Assembly: GCA_002354335.1 (NCBI GenBank)
Contig: DELI01000019.1
Coordinates: 91,724-139,805 of the forward strand
Direction: 5' to 3'
DNA length: 48,082 nucleotides
Source: Sphingobacterium sp. UBA2700
Lineage (GTDB): Bacteria; Bacteroidota; Bacteroidia; Sphingobacteriales; Sphingobacteriaceae
Below the pieces are notes generated by a model. It saw only the letters and a program-made list of their open reading frames with translations. It did no database searches and had not been told where the DNA came from. Each line of letters begins with the position of its first letter. Within the stretch, counting starts at the first letter, position 1. Positions 17,444-25,073 of the stretch are shown piece after piece. The position numbers and the translations under genes are program-made.

Positions 17444-17770
17444 TTAATGCGTATTGCTTAAATCGGTGAAACTGCTGGATGGATCCTCGTCAATACCCCA
17501 CTTCAGCAGAATTCGCCTGCGAATTGCAAGCAAAGCATCTGCATCCTGTTGGGTAAGCTGATAATCCAATTCCTTTATTGTCTTGGGCTGAGTAATAAGG
17601 AAGTCAATCAAATCCGCACGCGTTAAGTCCATTGCTCTGGTCTGTTCTTCGATTGATGTATCACGTGTTTCGCTAGGCGACAAACCGTGCTCTGCTAATA
17701 TTTCATTGACCGTTGCATCAGGGAACTTATACCCCATCATCGACACTATGACTTCCCTTACTGTACTCAT
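17444..17770 (-). CDS. Head-tail adaptor (connector) protein
   Basis: A 108-residue, mainly helical protein. The helix-rich pattern (TVREVIVSMMGYKFPDATVNEILAEHGL, then a run of helices ending in LAIRRRILLKWGI) fits the HK97 gp6/SPP1 gp15 type of adaptor that docks under the portal. I recall similar proteins in Bacteroidota phages filed as domain-of-unknown-function. It overlaps the previous small gene by one base and lies just before the head closure gene. Confidence 0.6.
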   Translation of the reverse strand: MSTVREVIVSMMGYKFPDATVNEILAEHGLSPSETRDTSIEEQTRAMDLTRADLIDFLITQPKTIKELDYQLTQQDADALLAIRRRILLKWGIDEDPSSSFTDLSNTH

Positions 17771-17970
17771 TACCCTTCTTTTACCAATCCTCTGTTGATT
17801 GCTGATTGCAGACGTTCTTGCGAGAAGTGCGAAACATCGTCGCCTGGTCTAATCACCTTCCCTGGATTCAATTCATCATGGAAAGGATTAACAGCTACAA
17901 ATACTTTTTTTTGTTTAGTAATTGCTTCCGTTTTTTCAGAAGCAATTGCCTTTTTTTCAGTTTTAGCCAT
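17770..17970 (-). CDS. Small hypothetical protein between capsid and connector
   Basis: 66 residues. A Lys/Glu-rich N-terminal half is followed by a compact C-terminal part (NPFHDELNPGKVIRPGDDVSHFSQERLQ, then GLV) that resembles short domains found in Mu-like and other phage head operons. It starts one base after the major capsid stop and overlaps the adaptor gene by one base, so it is surely part of the head operon. Function unknown; it may be an extension module or a minor head component. Confidence 0.55.
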   Translation of the reverse strand: MAKTEKKAIASEKTEAITKQKKVFVAVNPFHDELNPGKVIRPGDDVSHFSQERLQSAINRGLVKEG

Positions 17971-17971
17971 A

Positions 17972-19075
17972 TTAGTTCAATTCTGTGGAGAGAATGAACG
18001 TTCCGTTCGTGTCGTTCAACACAGGAGAAGCGTAAGCCACACCTTTTGTGATGACAGTAATAGGATCTTCTTCCGCCCAAGATTTAACCAAAACAATCCC
18101 TGATTTCATTTTTTCAGCAACACCAGCTTTCACGAACTCGTCAGCTGATAAAGTGTACTGAACCTCACCGATCTGAGCACCAACGGTAAACGTTACGTTA
18201 CCTGGCTCCCATCCTGACACCACATCGTGATCACCTGCTTTATCTTCAAGCGTGATGTACGATTCCCAAATAACAATACTTGGTAGTCCTGCACGGGTTA
18301 AAGCAGAGTTTACTTGTTCTAACGATGGTTGATTGGTAAGGTTTAATGAAACCGCTACATAAGAAGCTGTGAACTTCTGCAAAGCAGCAGATTGAACCAT
18401 GTTTTCGAAAGTTGCCATGTCCATTGTGGCATACTTCAAAATTTTACCTTTTTTACGAGCTTCGTCGCGCACACGCTTAAAATCAGCGATTGGATCAGAA
18501 GTTGCAGGAACAGACCATTTACGGTTAGCCGCACTCATCTTCAACTTGTTGGCTGTCGGAATACCGAAATCAACCTCAATCGTACCTTGAACACCTGCCG
18601 CGTTGTTAAGAATATCCAAAGTATATCCGCCACGTGAAGCTACTTGCTTAGACATCAACTCCAATTTTGCGCGAACACCATCAGCCACGAAAGTTGTGTC
18701 ACCATAAATCCATTCTACCAATTGCTGTGCAACACTGTCACGTGAACCCGGAATAGCTAAGCGCAAATCGTTCTGCAACTTGCGGTAGGTATTGAAGTCG
18801 GTTTCAGTTTTATCACGAGCAATCTCGATCTTTGGAATTTCACCGAATGCTTTCCCTGGCGTAGGACGACCCTTTCTAGGTGAGCGTGAGTTAAAAGCAA
18901 CGATATCCGCCGCTACTTTAGCGCCAGTGTTTGCTTCGATTTGACGCCAAGATAAATCTGACGTATATTTTTCAGGAAATCTAGATTGATAGCCTAATTG
19001 CTCAAATGGATGCTTTTCCAAATAAGCCTTAGCGTCTGCTAATCTAAATTCAGGAACTAAATCATTAATATTCAT
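17972..19075 (-). CDS. Major capsid protein (HK97 fold, gpE family)
   Basis: 367 residues. The C-terminal part (GIVLVKSWAEEDPITVITKGVAYASPVL) and the N-terminal segment with PEKYTSDLSWRQIEAN are typical of the lambda gpE-like capsid family. Such capsids form the head with a separate scaffold. The upstream neighbours in transcription order are a scaffold-like protein and a probable decoration/head-fibre protein. No N-terminal delta domain is evident, which fits a separate scaffold. I see no head maturation protease gene in the window. Confidence 0.85.
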   Translation of the reverse strand: MNINDLVPEFRLADAKAYLEKHPFEQLGYQSRFPEKYTSDLSWRQIEANTGAKVAADIVAFNSRSPRKGRPTPGKAFGEIPKIEIARDKTETDFNTYRKLQNDLRLAIPGSRDSVAQQLVEWIYGDTTFVADGVRAKLELMSKQVASRGGYTLDILNNAAGVQGTIEVDFGIPTANKLKMSAANRKWSVPATSDPIADFKRVRDEARKKGKILKYATMDMATFENMVQSAALQKFTASYVAVSLNLTNQPSLEQVNSALTRAGLPSIVIWESYITLEDKAGDHDVVSGWEPGNVTFTVGAQIGEVQYTLSADEFVKAGVAEKMKSGIVLVKSWAEEDPITVITKGVAYASPVLNDTNGTFILSTELN

Positions 19076-19099
19076 ACTGTTGTTTCCTCCTTATTTAAA

Positions 19100-19471
19100 T
19101 TAAACCAAGGTTAGTTTTGGTAAAGCTGTACTAATTGCCGCTGCGATTGTTTTCTCGTTAGCAGGCAATGCCGCAATACGTGCCACACCTTCAATTACCA
19201 CTCCTACGAAAGCGTTAGCTTCCATTTTGACATCTCGATAGGATAATCCGACAACTTTGATGTTTTCGCCCGGCGCGGCAGGATCTGCAACGATCTTACC
19301 AACTCCGGTCAAAGTATCTCTACCGATCAAAGTACCTTCAGGAATATACCCATCTACTGCAGCCGTGTAACCAGTCGTATCGACAATTACACCACCTGCT
19401 AAGGTGTCAATAACGCTCTCAAAAACTACTTTTTGAAAACCTCCACCTTCACGAGTTACACTTAATCCCAT
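19100..19471 (-). CDS. Head decoration / head fibre-type protein
   Basis: A 123-residue beta-rich protein with many Gly, Val and Thr residues. Motif-like stretches include GYIPEGTLIGRDT and GVGKIVAD. Small proteins with this pattern just ahead of the capsid gene are head decoration proteins or the lower part of head fibres in Bacteroidota phages. It overlaps the scaffold gene by one base and lies 24 bases before the capsid gene. It probably binds the outside of the capsid to stabilise it. The exact family is uncertain. Confidence 0.6.
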   Translation of the reverse strand: MGLSVTREGGGFQKVVFESVIDTLAGGVIVDTTGYTAAVDGYIPEGTLIGRDTLTGVGKIVADPAAPGENIKVVGLSYRDVKMEANAFVGVVIEGVARIAALPANEKTIAAAISTALPKLTLV

Positions 19472-20118
19472 TATTCTTTTGTTGTTTCTTTAGCTTTTAA
19501 ATAGCCTTGCATTAAAGGAGAAACATCTTCATCCTTAAGCTTAGCGTTTCCTACTCCCAAAAACGGCGCATCTTTCCCCAATGAACTTTCAGCTTGTGTC
19601 TGAACGTGAGCAGCGTAATCTGATTCAACGTGTCCGAGGAATTCCCCGAATGCGTTATCGTCTGCGAAGTTCATGTAACCGAAGTCACGTACAACTTTCG
19701 CTTTGTAATCCTCACTTGCTCCATCCAATTTTGCTAGGATTGCTGTTTTGCGGTCGGTTACGAGTTTCTCGCCTTTTAAAGCAGACACCGTTTCTGTCAT
19801 CGCCTTTTGCCCATCGATTAGCGCTTTTGCCCAAGCGGGAATTTCATCGTCCTTCACTTCTTCTTTCTTAGTTTCCTCAACTTTTTGTTCCGGCTTCTTT
19901 TTCGCTTCCGCTTCCAATGATCTCATGCGATCATCATCGCTTTTAATGGTCGCAAATGGATACCCCTCGTTCCATGCTTCCAACTTTGCCAATAACCCAG
20001 CTTCATCTGTCACCTTTCCTTCCGCTTGCTTCGCAAACTGTTCAATCCTTGCATCTGAAAGTACCACGCCCCCAAACTTTGTCTGAAGTAGTGTCTTAAT
20101 TGATTCTTTGATATTCAT
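19471..20118 (-). CDS. Capsid scaffolding protein
   Basis: A 215-residue acidic helical protein. A long Lys/Glu-rich coiled-coil segment (about 65-90, KKKPEQKVEETKKEEVKDDE) and helical regions either side fit a scaffold that directs capsid assembly and is then lost. The C-terminus (DVSPLMQGYLKAKETTKE) is basic and helical, as is usual for the capsid-binding end. It is the first gene of the head operon and lies about 70 bases after the putative late promoter at 20.19 kb. Assignment rests on composition and order. Confidence 0.7.
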   Translation of the reverse strand: MNIKESIKTLLQTKFGGVVLSDARIEQFAKQAEGKVTDEAGLLAKLEAWNEGYPFATIKSDDDRMRSLEAEAKKKPEQKVEETKKEEVKDDEIPAWAKALIDGQKAMTETVSALKGEKLVTDRKTAILAKLDGASEDYKAKVVRDFGYMNFADDNAFGEFLGHVESDYAAHVQTQAESSLGKDAPFLGVGNAKLKDEDVSPLMQGYLKAKETTKE

Positions 20119-20192
20119 CCGTTGTTATTTTTTTAGTAATAGCCCATCCCAACTGGCCGGTCGGGGTAGTTTATGCCCAAATATTTTACAAA

Positions 20193-20258
20193 CAAATATA
20201 AATATTATGATATGTCATGATACATCAAAGAAGTTGTATGAGGAGTGGGAAACAACTT
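20193..20258 (-). promoter_or_regulatory. Putative late promoter P-head with operator
   Basis: A minus-strand -7 box TATATTTG (20193-20200) lies 7 bases from TGATATGTCATGATACA (20208-20224), the same distance as in P-tape. An imperfect inverted repeat AAGTTGT/ACAACTT lies beyond it. The 53-bp block 20206-20258 is a diverged copy of 14801-14853. Transcription would start about 70 bases before the scaffold gene. Confidence 0.6.
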
Positions 20259-20347
20259 GTATTAATAGTTGTGCTTCATGGAAATGTCTTCCCTTAAGTA
20301 TATGGATTAAATATTTTTCATAATTTCGTAAGACCAAACGGAAGATT

Positions 20348-20908
20348 ATGAGAATACTATTCGCGATAACTGCTTTAATGCTGTCCCTTTCTGCTAGCGG
20401 TCAGGAATACGGGAAAAAGTTTGTTGATATTTATGTCAATATTAACGGACAGGATCCAAAGTCGTTTGTTATGGACGACGATACTTTAAAAATAACTAGC
20501 GGATGGTTTGAGCCTAAAAACTTTATTCTTGAGATCAACAATAAAACTTCCGGTATGCTATACGTCGATTTTAACAAATCGTACTTCATTCTTGGCGGCG
20601 AGACTTCCGATGTTGTTCCCGGTGAAACTTACATCAAAGATTTAAACCTTGAGGTGAAGAAAACAAACGTTGCCCCGGGAGCCAGAGCTAGTTTGAATTT
20701 GTACAGCTGAGAGCGTAATAATGAATTCAATCCAATATTCAGTTCCAGGCAGGCACATAAAGCATACAAGACTGACAAATCTTTCGTAACAGAAAGGCTT
20801 GTACTAGCGTTCGATGATGAAAATGGCAGTAAGTTCAAACGAGAGTTTATTTTTGAAGTTCGTGCAACAAAGTTGGTGAATGATTTGAAGAAAAGGACCC
20901 AAAAATGA
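20348..20908 (+). pseudogene. Exported protein interrupted by an in-frame TGA
   Basis: A signal peptide (MRILFAITALMLSLSASGQ) leads a small exported protein of 120 residues ending at TGA (20708-20710). The same frame then stays open for 65 more codons (ERNNEF to KKRTQK) to a TGA at 20906-20908, with sensible composition, so the natural protein was probably about 186 residues. Its middle part (DDDTLKITSG, then INNKTSGMLYV, SYFILGGETS) is related to the leftward gene at 21688-22188. It runs against the late operon. A nonsense mutation or stop read-through would explain the pattern. Function unknown. Confidence 0.6.
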
Positions 20909-21048
20909 AAAAGTTAATAACCTGCTGCCTAACTATCCCTCGTGATGATGCTGAAGGATCCGAGGGTGATCACGACTTAGAAGACGGCTTCCACTTCGGA
21001 TTCGATGGTGAAAACCTGCATTATGTGGTTACTTATGAGGTGGGGTGA
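20905..21048 (+). CDS. Short remnant or small protein after the broken exported gene
   Basis: A 47-codon frame whose ATG overlaps the TGA of the previous frame (ATGA). It opens like a lipoprotein or secreted protein (MKKLITCCLTI) but continues at once with an acidic stretch (PRDDAEGSEGDHDLEDG) and ends in HYVVTYEVG. The join looks like a deletion between a signal sequence and the end of another domain. A fragment with a similar ending (DGDRLSYVTKDTYRYF) lies at 21560-21676. I treat it as a probable remnant. Confidence 0.35.
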   Translation: MKKLITCCLTIPRDDAEGSEGDHDLEDGFHFGFDGENLHYVVTYEVG

Positions 21049-21074
21049 AGGGGCGAAATGAAATTTAACCTTAT

Positions 21075-21105
21075 GAAAAAACCCCAACGGTTATCGTTGG
21101 GCTTT
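21075..21105 (-). terminator. Terminator of the leftward membrane-protein gene
   Basis: On the minus strand CCCAACG-ATAAC-CGTTGGG is followed by a G and T6. It begins 3-4 bases past the stop of the gene at 21109. Its symmetry would also weakly stop rightward transcription. Confidence 0.7.
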
Positions 21106-21108
21106 AAT

Positions 21109-21507
21109 TTAAATTATTTTTAGCATAAATAGGTATAGCAACACTATAATGCTCATTATAGCGGTAACATAATACCCTCTTGATTTATACTGACTACCAT
21201 CTTTTACACGGCGGTAAATTCGTACAATTAGAATTATAAACAAAGCAGATATAATAGCAAGGTGAAAGTATGTTAATGTAAAATTCAGAGGTATTGCGAC
21301 GTTCCTAGTGATGCCTATTTGTTCAAATTTCTCAACTTCCAAATAGCGTTTTCCGATCGCGTCGGAATATGAGGTCTCTCCCCAATACCCAACTTTCAAT
21401 CCTCTAACAAGGGGAGATCCAATGATAAACCATCTCAGAATGACATCGAAAGCCGATATGATATATCCACAGTATGTTAGGGTTATCAAAATAATCGTCC
21501 TGTTCAT
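21109..21507 (-). CDS. Multi-helix membrane protein of unknown function
   Basis: 132 residues from the ATG giving MNRTIILITLTYCGYIISAF; a start 10 codons upstream is possible. It has an N-terminal hydrophobic helix, a polar exported-looking loop (GYWGETSYSDAIGKRYLEVE) and two more helices near the C-terminus separated by a basic loop (RIYRRVKDGSQYKSRG). Three membrane passes are likely. It is AT-rich like the rest of the accessory island and ends at a strong terminator. I do not recognise a family. A role in surface exclusion is conceivable from location alone. Confidence 0.55.
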   Translation of the reverse strand: MNRTIILITLTYCGYIISAFDVILRWFIIGSPLVRGLKVGYWGETSYSDAIGKRYLEVEKFEQIGITRNVAIPLNFTLTYFHLAIISALFIILIVRIYRRVKDGSQYKSRGYYVTAIMSIIVLLYLFMLKII

Positions 21508-21559
21508 AATTAATAATTGTTGATCACAATATATCAATAAACACGTACATTATAAATAA

Positions 21560-21676
21560 ACATTAATATCAATTATCAACGGACGTAAATCGGTGCAACA
21601 TTGGGTGTCTTCAGAAAGCGCTATCGATGGTGACCGTTTGAGTTATGTTACAAAAGATACTTATAGATATTTTTAG
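21560..21676 (+). pseudogene. Coding-like fragment without a start
   Basis: A rightward frame open from a TAA at 21557 to TAG at 21674-21676 (38 codons) with no ATG. The ending (AIDGDRLSYVTKDTYRYF) resembles the end of the 47-codon frame at 20905. I read it as a gene remnant; chance cannot be excluded. Confidence 0.25.
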
Positions 21677-21687
21677 ATACAAAAAAG

Positions 21688-22188
21688 TTACAGAAATCCG
21701 GCTTCAAATAAGGCGATTTGAGCGTTTGTATGGATCGAACATACATTACTATGCTTATAATATTTGTTAACATCATTGTAATTGAAGATCTGTTTTTCTA
21801 AAGACAGCACTTTGGCATCCAACCCCTCCTTACTGGCAATTTTCTGCGGCGCATTATTATTAACTTGATTTGATGAAATCATTCCCATAGCAACTTTACT
21901 AACACCTGCGTTATCTACAGGATAGGTACTACCATTTATAACGTAGTACGATTCTTTCCAAATCACCGATATTGTTTTATCAGTCTTATTATCTATTCTG
22001 AAATTCATACACCGCATAGAACCATTAAGAAATGTGATTTTTACAGCGTCATCTTCCAGGGTAAATTTATCAGGATGCTGGTGATTTAGTTGGACATGCA
22101 CACTTTCTATTCGCTTTGAATTTTGGGCGAAAGTTGCTGTGCTGGTTAAAATGATTATTACAGTAAAGAGGTGTTTAACAAATCTAAT
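21688..22188 (-). CDS. Exported protein related to the 20.3-kb gene; start codon lost or ATT
   Basis: An internal GTG at 22101 would give 137 residues and no signal peptide. The frame continues upstream to 22188 and encodes RFVKHLFTVIIILTSTATFAQ, a perfect signal peptide, but the codon where the start is expected is ATT. The gene therefore either uses a rare ATT start or has lost its ATG. The mature region (LEDDAVKITF, then IDNKTDKTISVIWKESYYVINGSTY) matches the pattern of the rightward gene at 20348. The C-terminal third is helical and polar. Function unknown; both relatives are damaged or nonstandard. Confidence 0.5.
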   Translation of the reverse strand: MRFVKHLFTVIIILTSTATFAQNSKRIESVHVQLNHQHPDKFTLEDDAVKITFLNGSMRCMNFRIDNKTDKTISVIWKESYYVINGSTYPVDNAGVSKVAMGMISSNQVNNNAPQKIASKEGLDAKVLSLEKQIFNYNDVNKYYKHSNVCSIHTNAQIALFEAGFL

Positions 22189-22282
22189 TTATGAGGTAAA
22201 TATATTAATTAGCTTGGACCTCGAGTAAATTAAGTTGTGTTGTAAGTTGTATGGTGTTGGGGGAACGTGTAGAGTAAATATA

Positions 22283-22317
22283 ACAAGACCCTCAGTTTTT
22301 TCAAATGAGGGTCTTGT
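22283..22317. terminator. 12-bp perfect hairpin
   Basis: ACAAGACCCTCA (22283-22294) and TGAGGGTCTTGT (22306-22317) flank an 11-base loop. On the minus strand it is followed by an AT-rich stretch (TATATTT) rather than a clean T-run. It contains the stop codon of the 35-residue frame at 22301-22408, so it could end that transcript. Confidence 0.5.
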
Positions 22318-22408
22318 CCTTTAACATTCTTTTGAATTGCAGATGATTATGGGATATATTCATAAGTATATCGAAAGTAGCTTTATCCCTAAACTTATAG
22401 AATTCCAT
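22301..22408 (-). CDS. Small hypothetical protein (35 residues)
   Basis: A 35-codon frame preceded by GGAGG 8 bases before its ATG, a good Shine-Dalgarno match that is unusual in this organism. The peptide (MEFYKFRDKATFDILM then a basic end) is soluble and could be helical. It lies after the Ig-like lipoprotein gene and its weak terminator. Its stop codon is inside the hairpin at 22283-22317. Too short to be certain of expression. Confidence 0.4.
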   Translation of the reverse strand: MEFYKFRDKATFDILMNISHNHLQFKRMLKDKTLI

Positions 22409-22493
22409 AGCGTCTACCTCCGTCTACATCAAAAATACACTAACTTTTCTTGTTAAATTTAAGATAAATCGTATTACCTACCATAAAAAATAG

Positions 22494-22528
22494 GAAAATA
22501 AATCCTCTACTTTTTATGGTAGAGGTTT
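22494..22528 (-). terminator. Weak terminator after the Ig-like lipoprotein gene
   Basis: CCTCTAC (22504-22510) pairs with GTAGAGG (22519-22525), followed on the minus strand by ATTTATTTT. An overlapping alternative pairing, TACCATAAAAA with TTTTTATGGTA, is possible in the same stretch. Confidence 0.5.
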
Positions 22529-22542
22529 ATGATTGCACTTTG

Positions 22543-23937
22543 TTAATTTAACGTTAAAATTCTTTCGTACGTTTTGCCGTTTATCTCAAATTTAAAAATA
22601 ATCCTAGGGGTGTCTACCGAGTTTAATCTTGAAGTGAGACTTAGTTGCGTTCCTGGTGCTATGTCTTGTGTCTCGTTATTAAATGAAACAACTACATTAT
22701 TTATATTTTTTACTTCATAACTTTTGAATTTTATCGGGCTATTACTATAGTTAGCTAAAACAGAAGTAATATTTCCGGTCACAAAACCGTTGTTACTAAA
22801 TATAGATTTGACGGATATATATGACTGAACAAGGTCTATAGCTTCTACAACTTGGACGGAACAATAAGAAGATATTTCGGGATTAGAATTTGACTTGGCA
22901 GATATTACAGAAAACCCTTTTGAAATAGCCTTAACTACTCCTTTTTCATCAACTGTCGCAACTGAAGGGTTTGAAGAAGTCCATGTCAAAGTTTTGTCTT
23001 TTGCATTTGAAGGGGAAACGGTTGCATATATTTGACTCGCTTCTCCAATCGTTAGTTTTAGGTTGCTTTTGTCTAATATTATTGTGCCAACCTTTGGTAA
23101 ATTCACCTTTATGGTTAAAAAATCTTCTTTGTGACCTTCGTTAGTCGTTATCTTTATTTTTGTTTCACCCTCCGCCTTAGCTATTATAACTCCGTCTGAG
23201 ACTGCTGCTATTGATGCATCTAACGACTCTAATTTAACACTTTTATCAGTAGCGTTTGCGGGCAAAACGTTGTATTTAATTATTGATGAACCTCCAACCT
23301 CAAGCGTAATGGATTTTTGTTCAAAAGAAACCGATTCAACCAATATTGGGTTTACTTTTATAGTTATTTTACCCATAATGGATGTTCCCTTTATTTTTCC
23401 AGTAATCTCAACATCTCCAACAGATATACCAGAAATAACTCCGCCTGTACTAACTTTTGCTATATTCTCATCGGAGCTAGCCCACTCTACAGATAAGTTG
23501 TTAATATTAGTTGTATTTGGCGGCTCAATAGTATAAGTTAGTGTTGAAGTTTCTCCAACCAAAATAACTTCTTTATTCGCTTTAACTATTAATTTTTCAG
23601 CAGCAACTGGAAGAACAGTGATTTTGATTTCCGTTTTTAATGCAGTGCCTTTTGAAATTGCCGTAATAGTTGCTGTACCAGCATTTAGCGCAAAAACTTT
23701 AAGTCCCTCTACTTTTGCAATATTATTATCACTGGACGTTAGTTCGTAGGACGGGGATGTTAAATTTTCGGGAAAGTGGTTTATTACTAAAATCTCGTTT
23801 TGTCCCTCAATTAACTCAATCTCTTTGCTGTTAAAACTAATTGATTTAATAACACTTTCAGGCTCCGGATCATTACTTTTAGAACAGCCGAATAAAGTAG
23901 CTAATGCTACAAATAAAATTAATAATTGTTTGGTCAT
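22543..23937 (-). CDS. Surface lipoprotein with four BIg2-type Ig-like domains
   Basis: 464 residues. A lipoprotein signal ends at LFGC (Cys18), followed by Ser-Lys and an acidic linker. Four bacterial Ig-like (BIg2) repeats follow, at about 30-110, 112-195, 197-280 and 283-365, with the family patterns VxWxSSDxxIAKVS-GVI and LTWTSSNPSVATVDEKGVV. The C-terminal domain (about 370-464) is a separate beta sandwich. Such proteins sit on the outer membrane and bind ligands or polysaccharide. It is AT-rich, placed between portal and scaffold genes and absent from standard head operons, so it is probably accessory cargo expressed in the lysogen. The ligand is unknown. Confidence 0.8.
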   Translation of the reverse strand: MTKQLLILFVALATLFGCSKSNDPEPESVIKSISFNSKEIELIEGQNEILVINHFPENLTSPSYELTSSDNNIAKVEGLKVFALNAGTATITAISKGTALKTEIKITVLPVAAEKLIVKANKEVILVGETSTLTYTIEPPNTTNINNLSVEWASSDENIAKVSTGGVISGISVGDVEITGKIKGTSIMGKITIKVNPILVESVSFEQKSITLEVGGSSIIKYNVLPANATDKSVKLESLDASIAAVSDGVIIAKAEGETKIKITTNEGHKEDFLTIKVNLPKVGTIILDKSNLKLTIGEASQIYATVSPSNAKDKTLTWTSSNPSVATVDEKGVVKAISKGFSVISAKSNSNPEISSYCSVQVVEAIDLVQSYISVKSIFSNNGFVTGNITSVLANYSNSPIKFKSYEVKNINNVVVSFNNETQDIAPGTQLSLTSRLNSVDTPRIIFKFEINGKTYERILTLN

Positions 23938-23966
23938 TTTTATATTTATTTAAGTTATGCTTTATT

Positions 23967-24050
23967 TTAAGTCAATACTGTTGTTGGTTCTTCAAACTGT
24001 TCAATATACGCAATGCTGGCTAGCACAAGCGAAAATAATAGTTTATTCAT
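23967..24050 (-). pseudogene. Orphan signal-peptide remnant
   Basis: A 27-codon frame encoding MNKLLFSLVLASIAYIEQF then a short polar end. It looks like the start of an exported protein whose body has been deleted. It lies directly upstream of the Ig-like lipoprotein gene and reads in the same direction. Confidence 0.3.
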
Positions 24051-24191
24051 AAGTTCTTTAGATTAAAAGCTAAGATAGGAAATGCTTTAAGTATTTCAAT
24101 GAATAAATGTGGGTAAATTGCATTGTAAGTTCCTTGGTTTTAAGTTTTATTATTTATATACAAAATTGAACAATTTTCTTTTAATGAAACT

Positions 24192-24428
24192 ATGGAAGAA
24201 GGAGTATTTGTACAAATAAAATTATCCGATTTACAGGATATGATTAAGAAAGCAGTAGACGATGGAAATCGTGATAGTTTTGAGAAATTCACAAATCCTG
24301 ACCCCATTCTTTTGACACAGATGAATTAGGTGATAGAATTGGTATTACTAGGCAAACAGTTTAACAGTGGAGAAAATCGAAGAAAAATACTCTTTATTAA
24401 AATAGATGGAGTCATTATATACGATTAA
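24192..24428 (+). pseudogene. Frameshifted small HTH (excisionase-type) gene
   Basis: The 5' part is open (MEEGVFVQIKLSDLQDMIKK and on to codon 45). Read through changes of frame, it continues as DELGDRIGITRQTV, an in-frame stop, QWRKSKK and finally KIDGVIIYD and a stop. That is the layout of small Bacteroidota DNA-binding proteins: a coiled start, a helix-turn-helix and a short beta wing. At least two frameshifts and one stop codon make it a clear pseudogene. It was probably an accessory regulator or an excisionase-like gene of an older mobile element. Confidence 0.6.
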
Positions 24429-24528
24429 CACAAGTTCCTCCAAGTAAAAGAAACAAAGAGAAAGAGGTGAGAAGCTTTATTATTTACATGGGATAAATCA
24501 ACTGCAAACTGTTTTTTCGTTCGGAACG

Positions 24529-24696
24529 TTATTCGCCATGTCTTTGTGATAGCAGGGCTTTATTGCTATTGATCACCAGTGGATTCGTTAGAATATAACC
24601 GCCACGAAAAGTCTGCGATAACAACATATGGCCGAAGTTTATCCCTGCGTCTACCAATTCCGCCATCTCTCCAAGTTGCACGTCTTTCCGTGCTTG
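24529..24696 (-). pseudogene. Coding-like fragment in the decayed island
   Basis: A leftward frame that opens right after a TGA and runs to TAA at 24529-24531. An internal ATG at 24666 gives 45 residues (MAELVDAGINFGHMLL to SQRHGE). The composition is protein-like, but nothing matches a family I know. It may be the end of a gene formerly lying after the portal gene. The first 20 or so bases look like the 5' half of a tRNA-Leu by chance. Confidence 0.35.
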
Positions 24697-24819
24697 TCAA
24701 TCAAAACCCCTAGCAATTGATTAGCAAATAGTTTTGATGTGCATTTTTTAAAAGCAAGGGCTAGGTTTGATACCTGCACAGATTCATCTAATCTCTCTGA
24801 TCATTAATGGAAATCTATA

Positions 24820-25056
24820 TTAGCTAGTTTTCCCACTCACCGATGCGTCTCTAATTCCGCCACCTTGCTTTATGTTTTTAAACCTATCCATCCCTTGCCA
24901 AAGGGAAGTATCAAAGTAAAACCTGAAAGTTGCCCTCTCGCTGTAGCTTACTGTTTGTTAAATTGAGCTAGTAAGTCAGGCTTCTCAATTTCTTATCTCA
25001 ACAAACCGTTTTCGCATATACAATGCTTGTTGATATTGATCACTAGTGAGCGTCAG
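24820..25056 (-). pseudogene. Broken gene(s) directly after the portal gene
   Basis: Three overlapping leftward fragments in successive frames: TSDQYQQALYMRKRFVEI (stop 24985), EIEKPDLLAQFNKQ (stop 24948) and YSERATFRFYFDTSLWQGM continuing to RDASVSGKTS (stop 24820). The junctions overlap as expected from small insertions or deletions in one or two genes. In related phages this position holds small head or MuF-type genes; whether these are their remains cannot be decided by eye. Confidence 0.4.
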
Positions 25057-25073
25057 TCCACACCTCCTTTCTA

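Noticed and set aside
24644..24670. A stretch resembling the 5' half of a tRNA-Leu (GGAGAGATGGCGGAATTGG and following bases on the minus strand)
   Set aside because: No matching anticodon stem, T-arm or 3' acceptor follows, and the bases lie in a protein-like open frame. Treated as coincidence.
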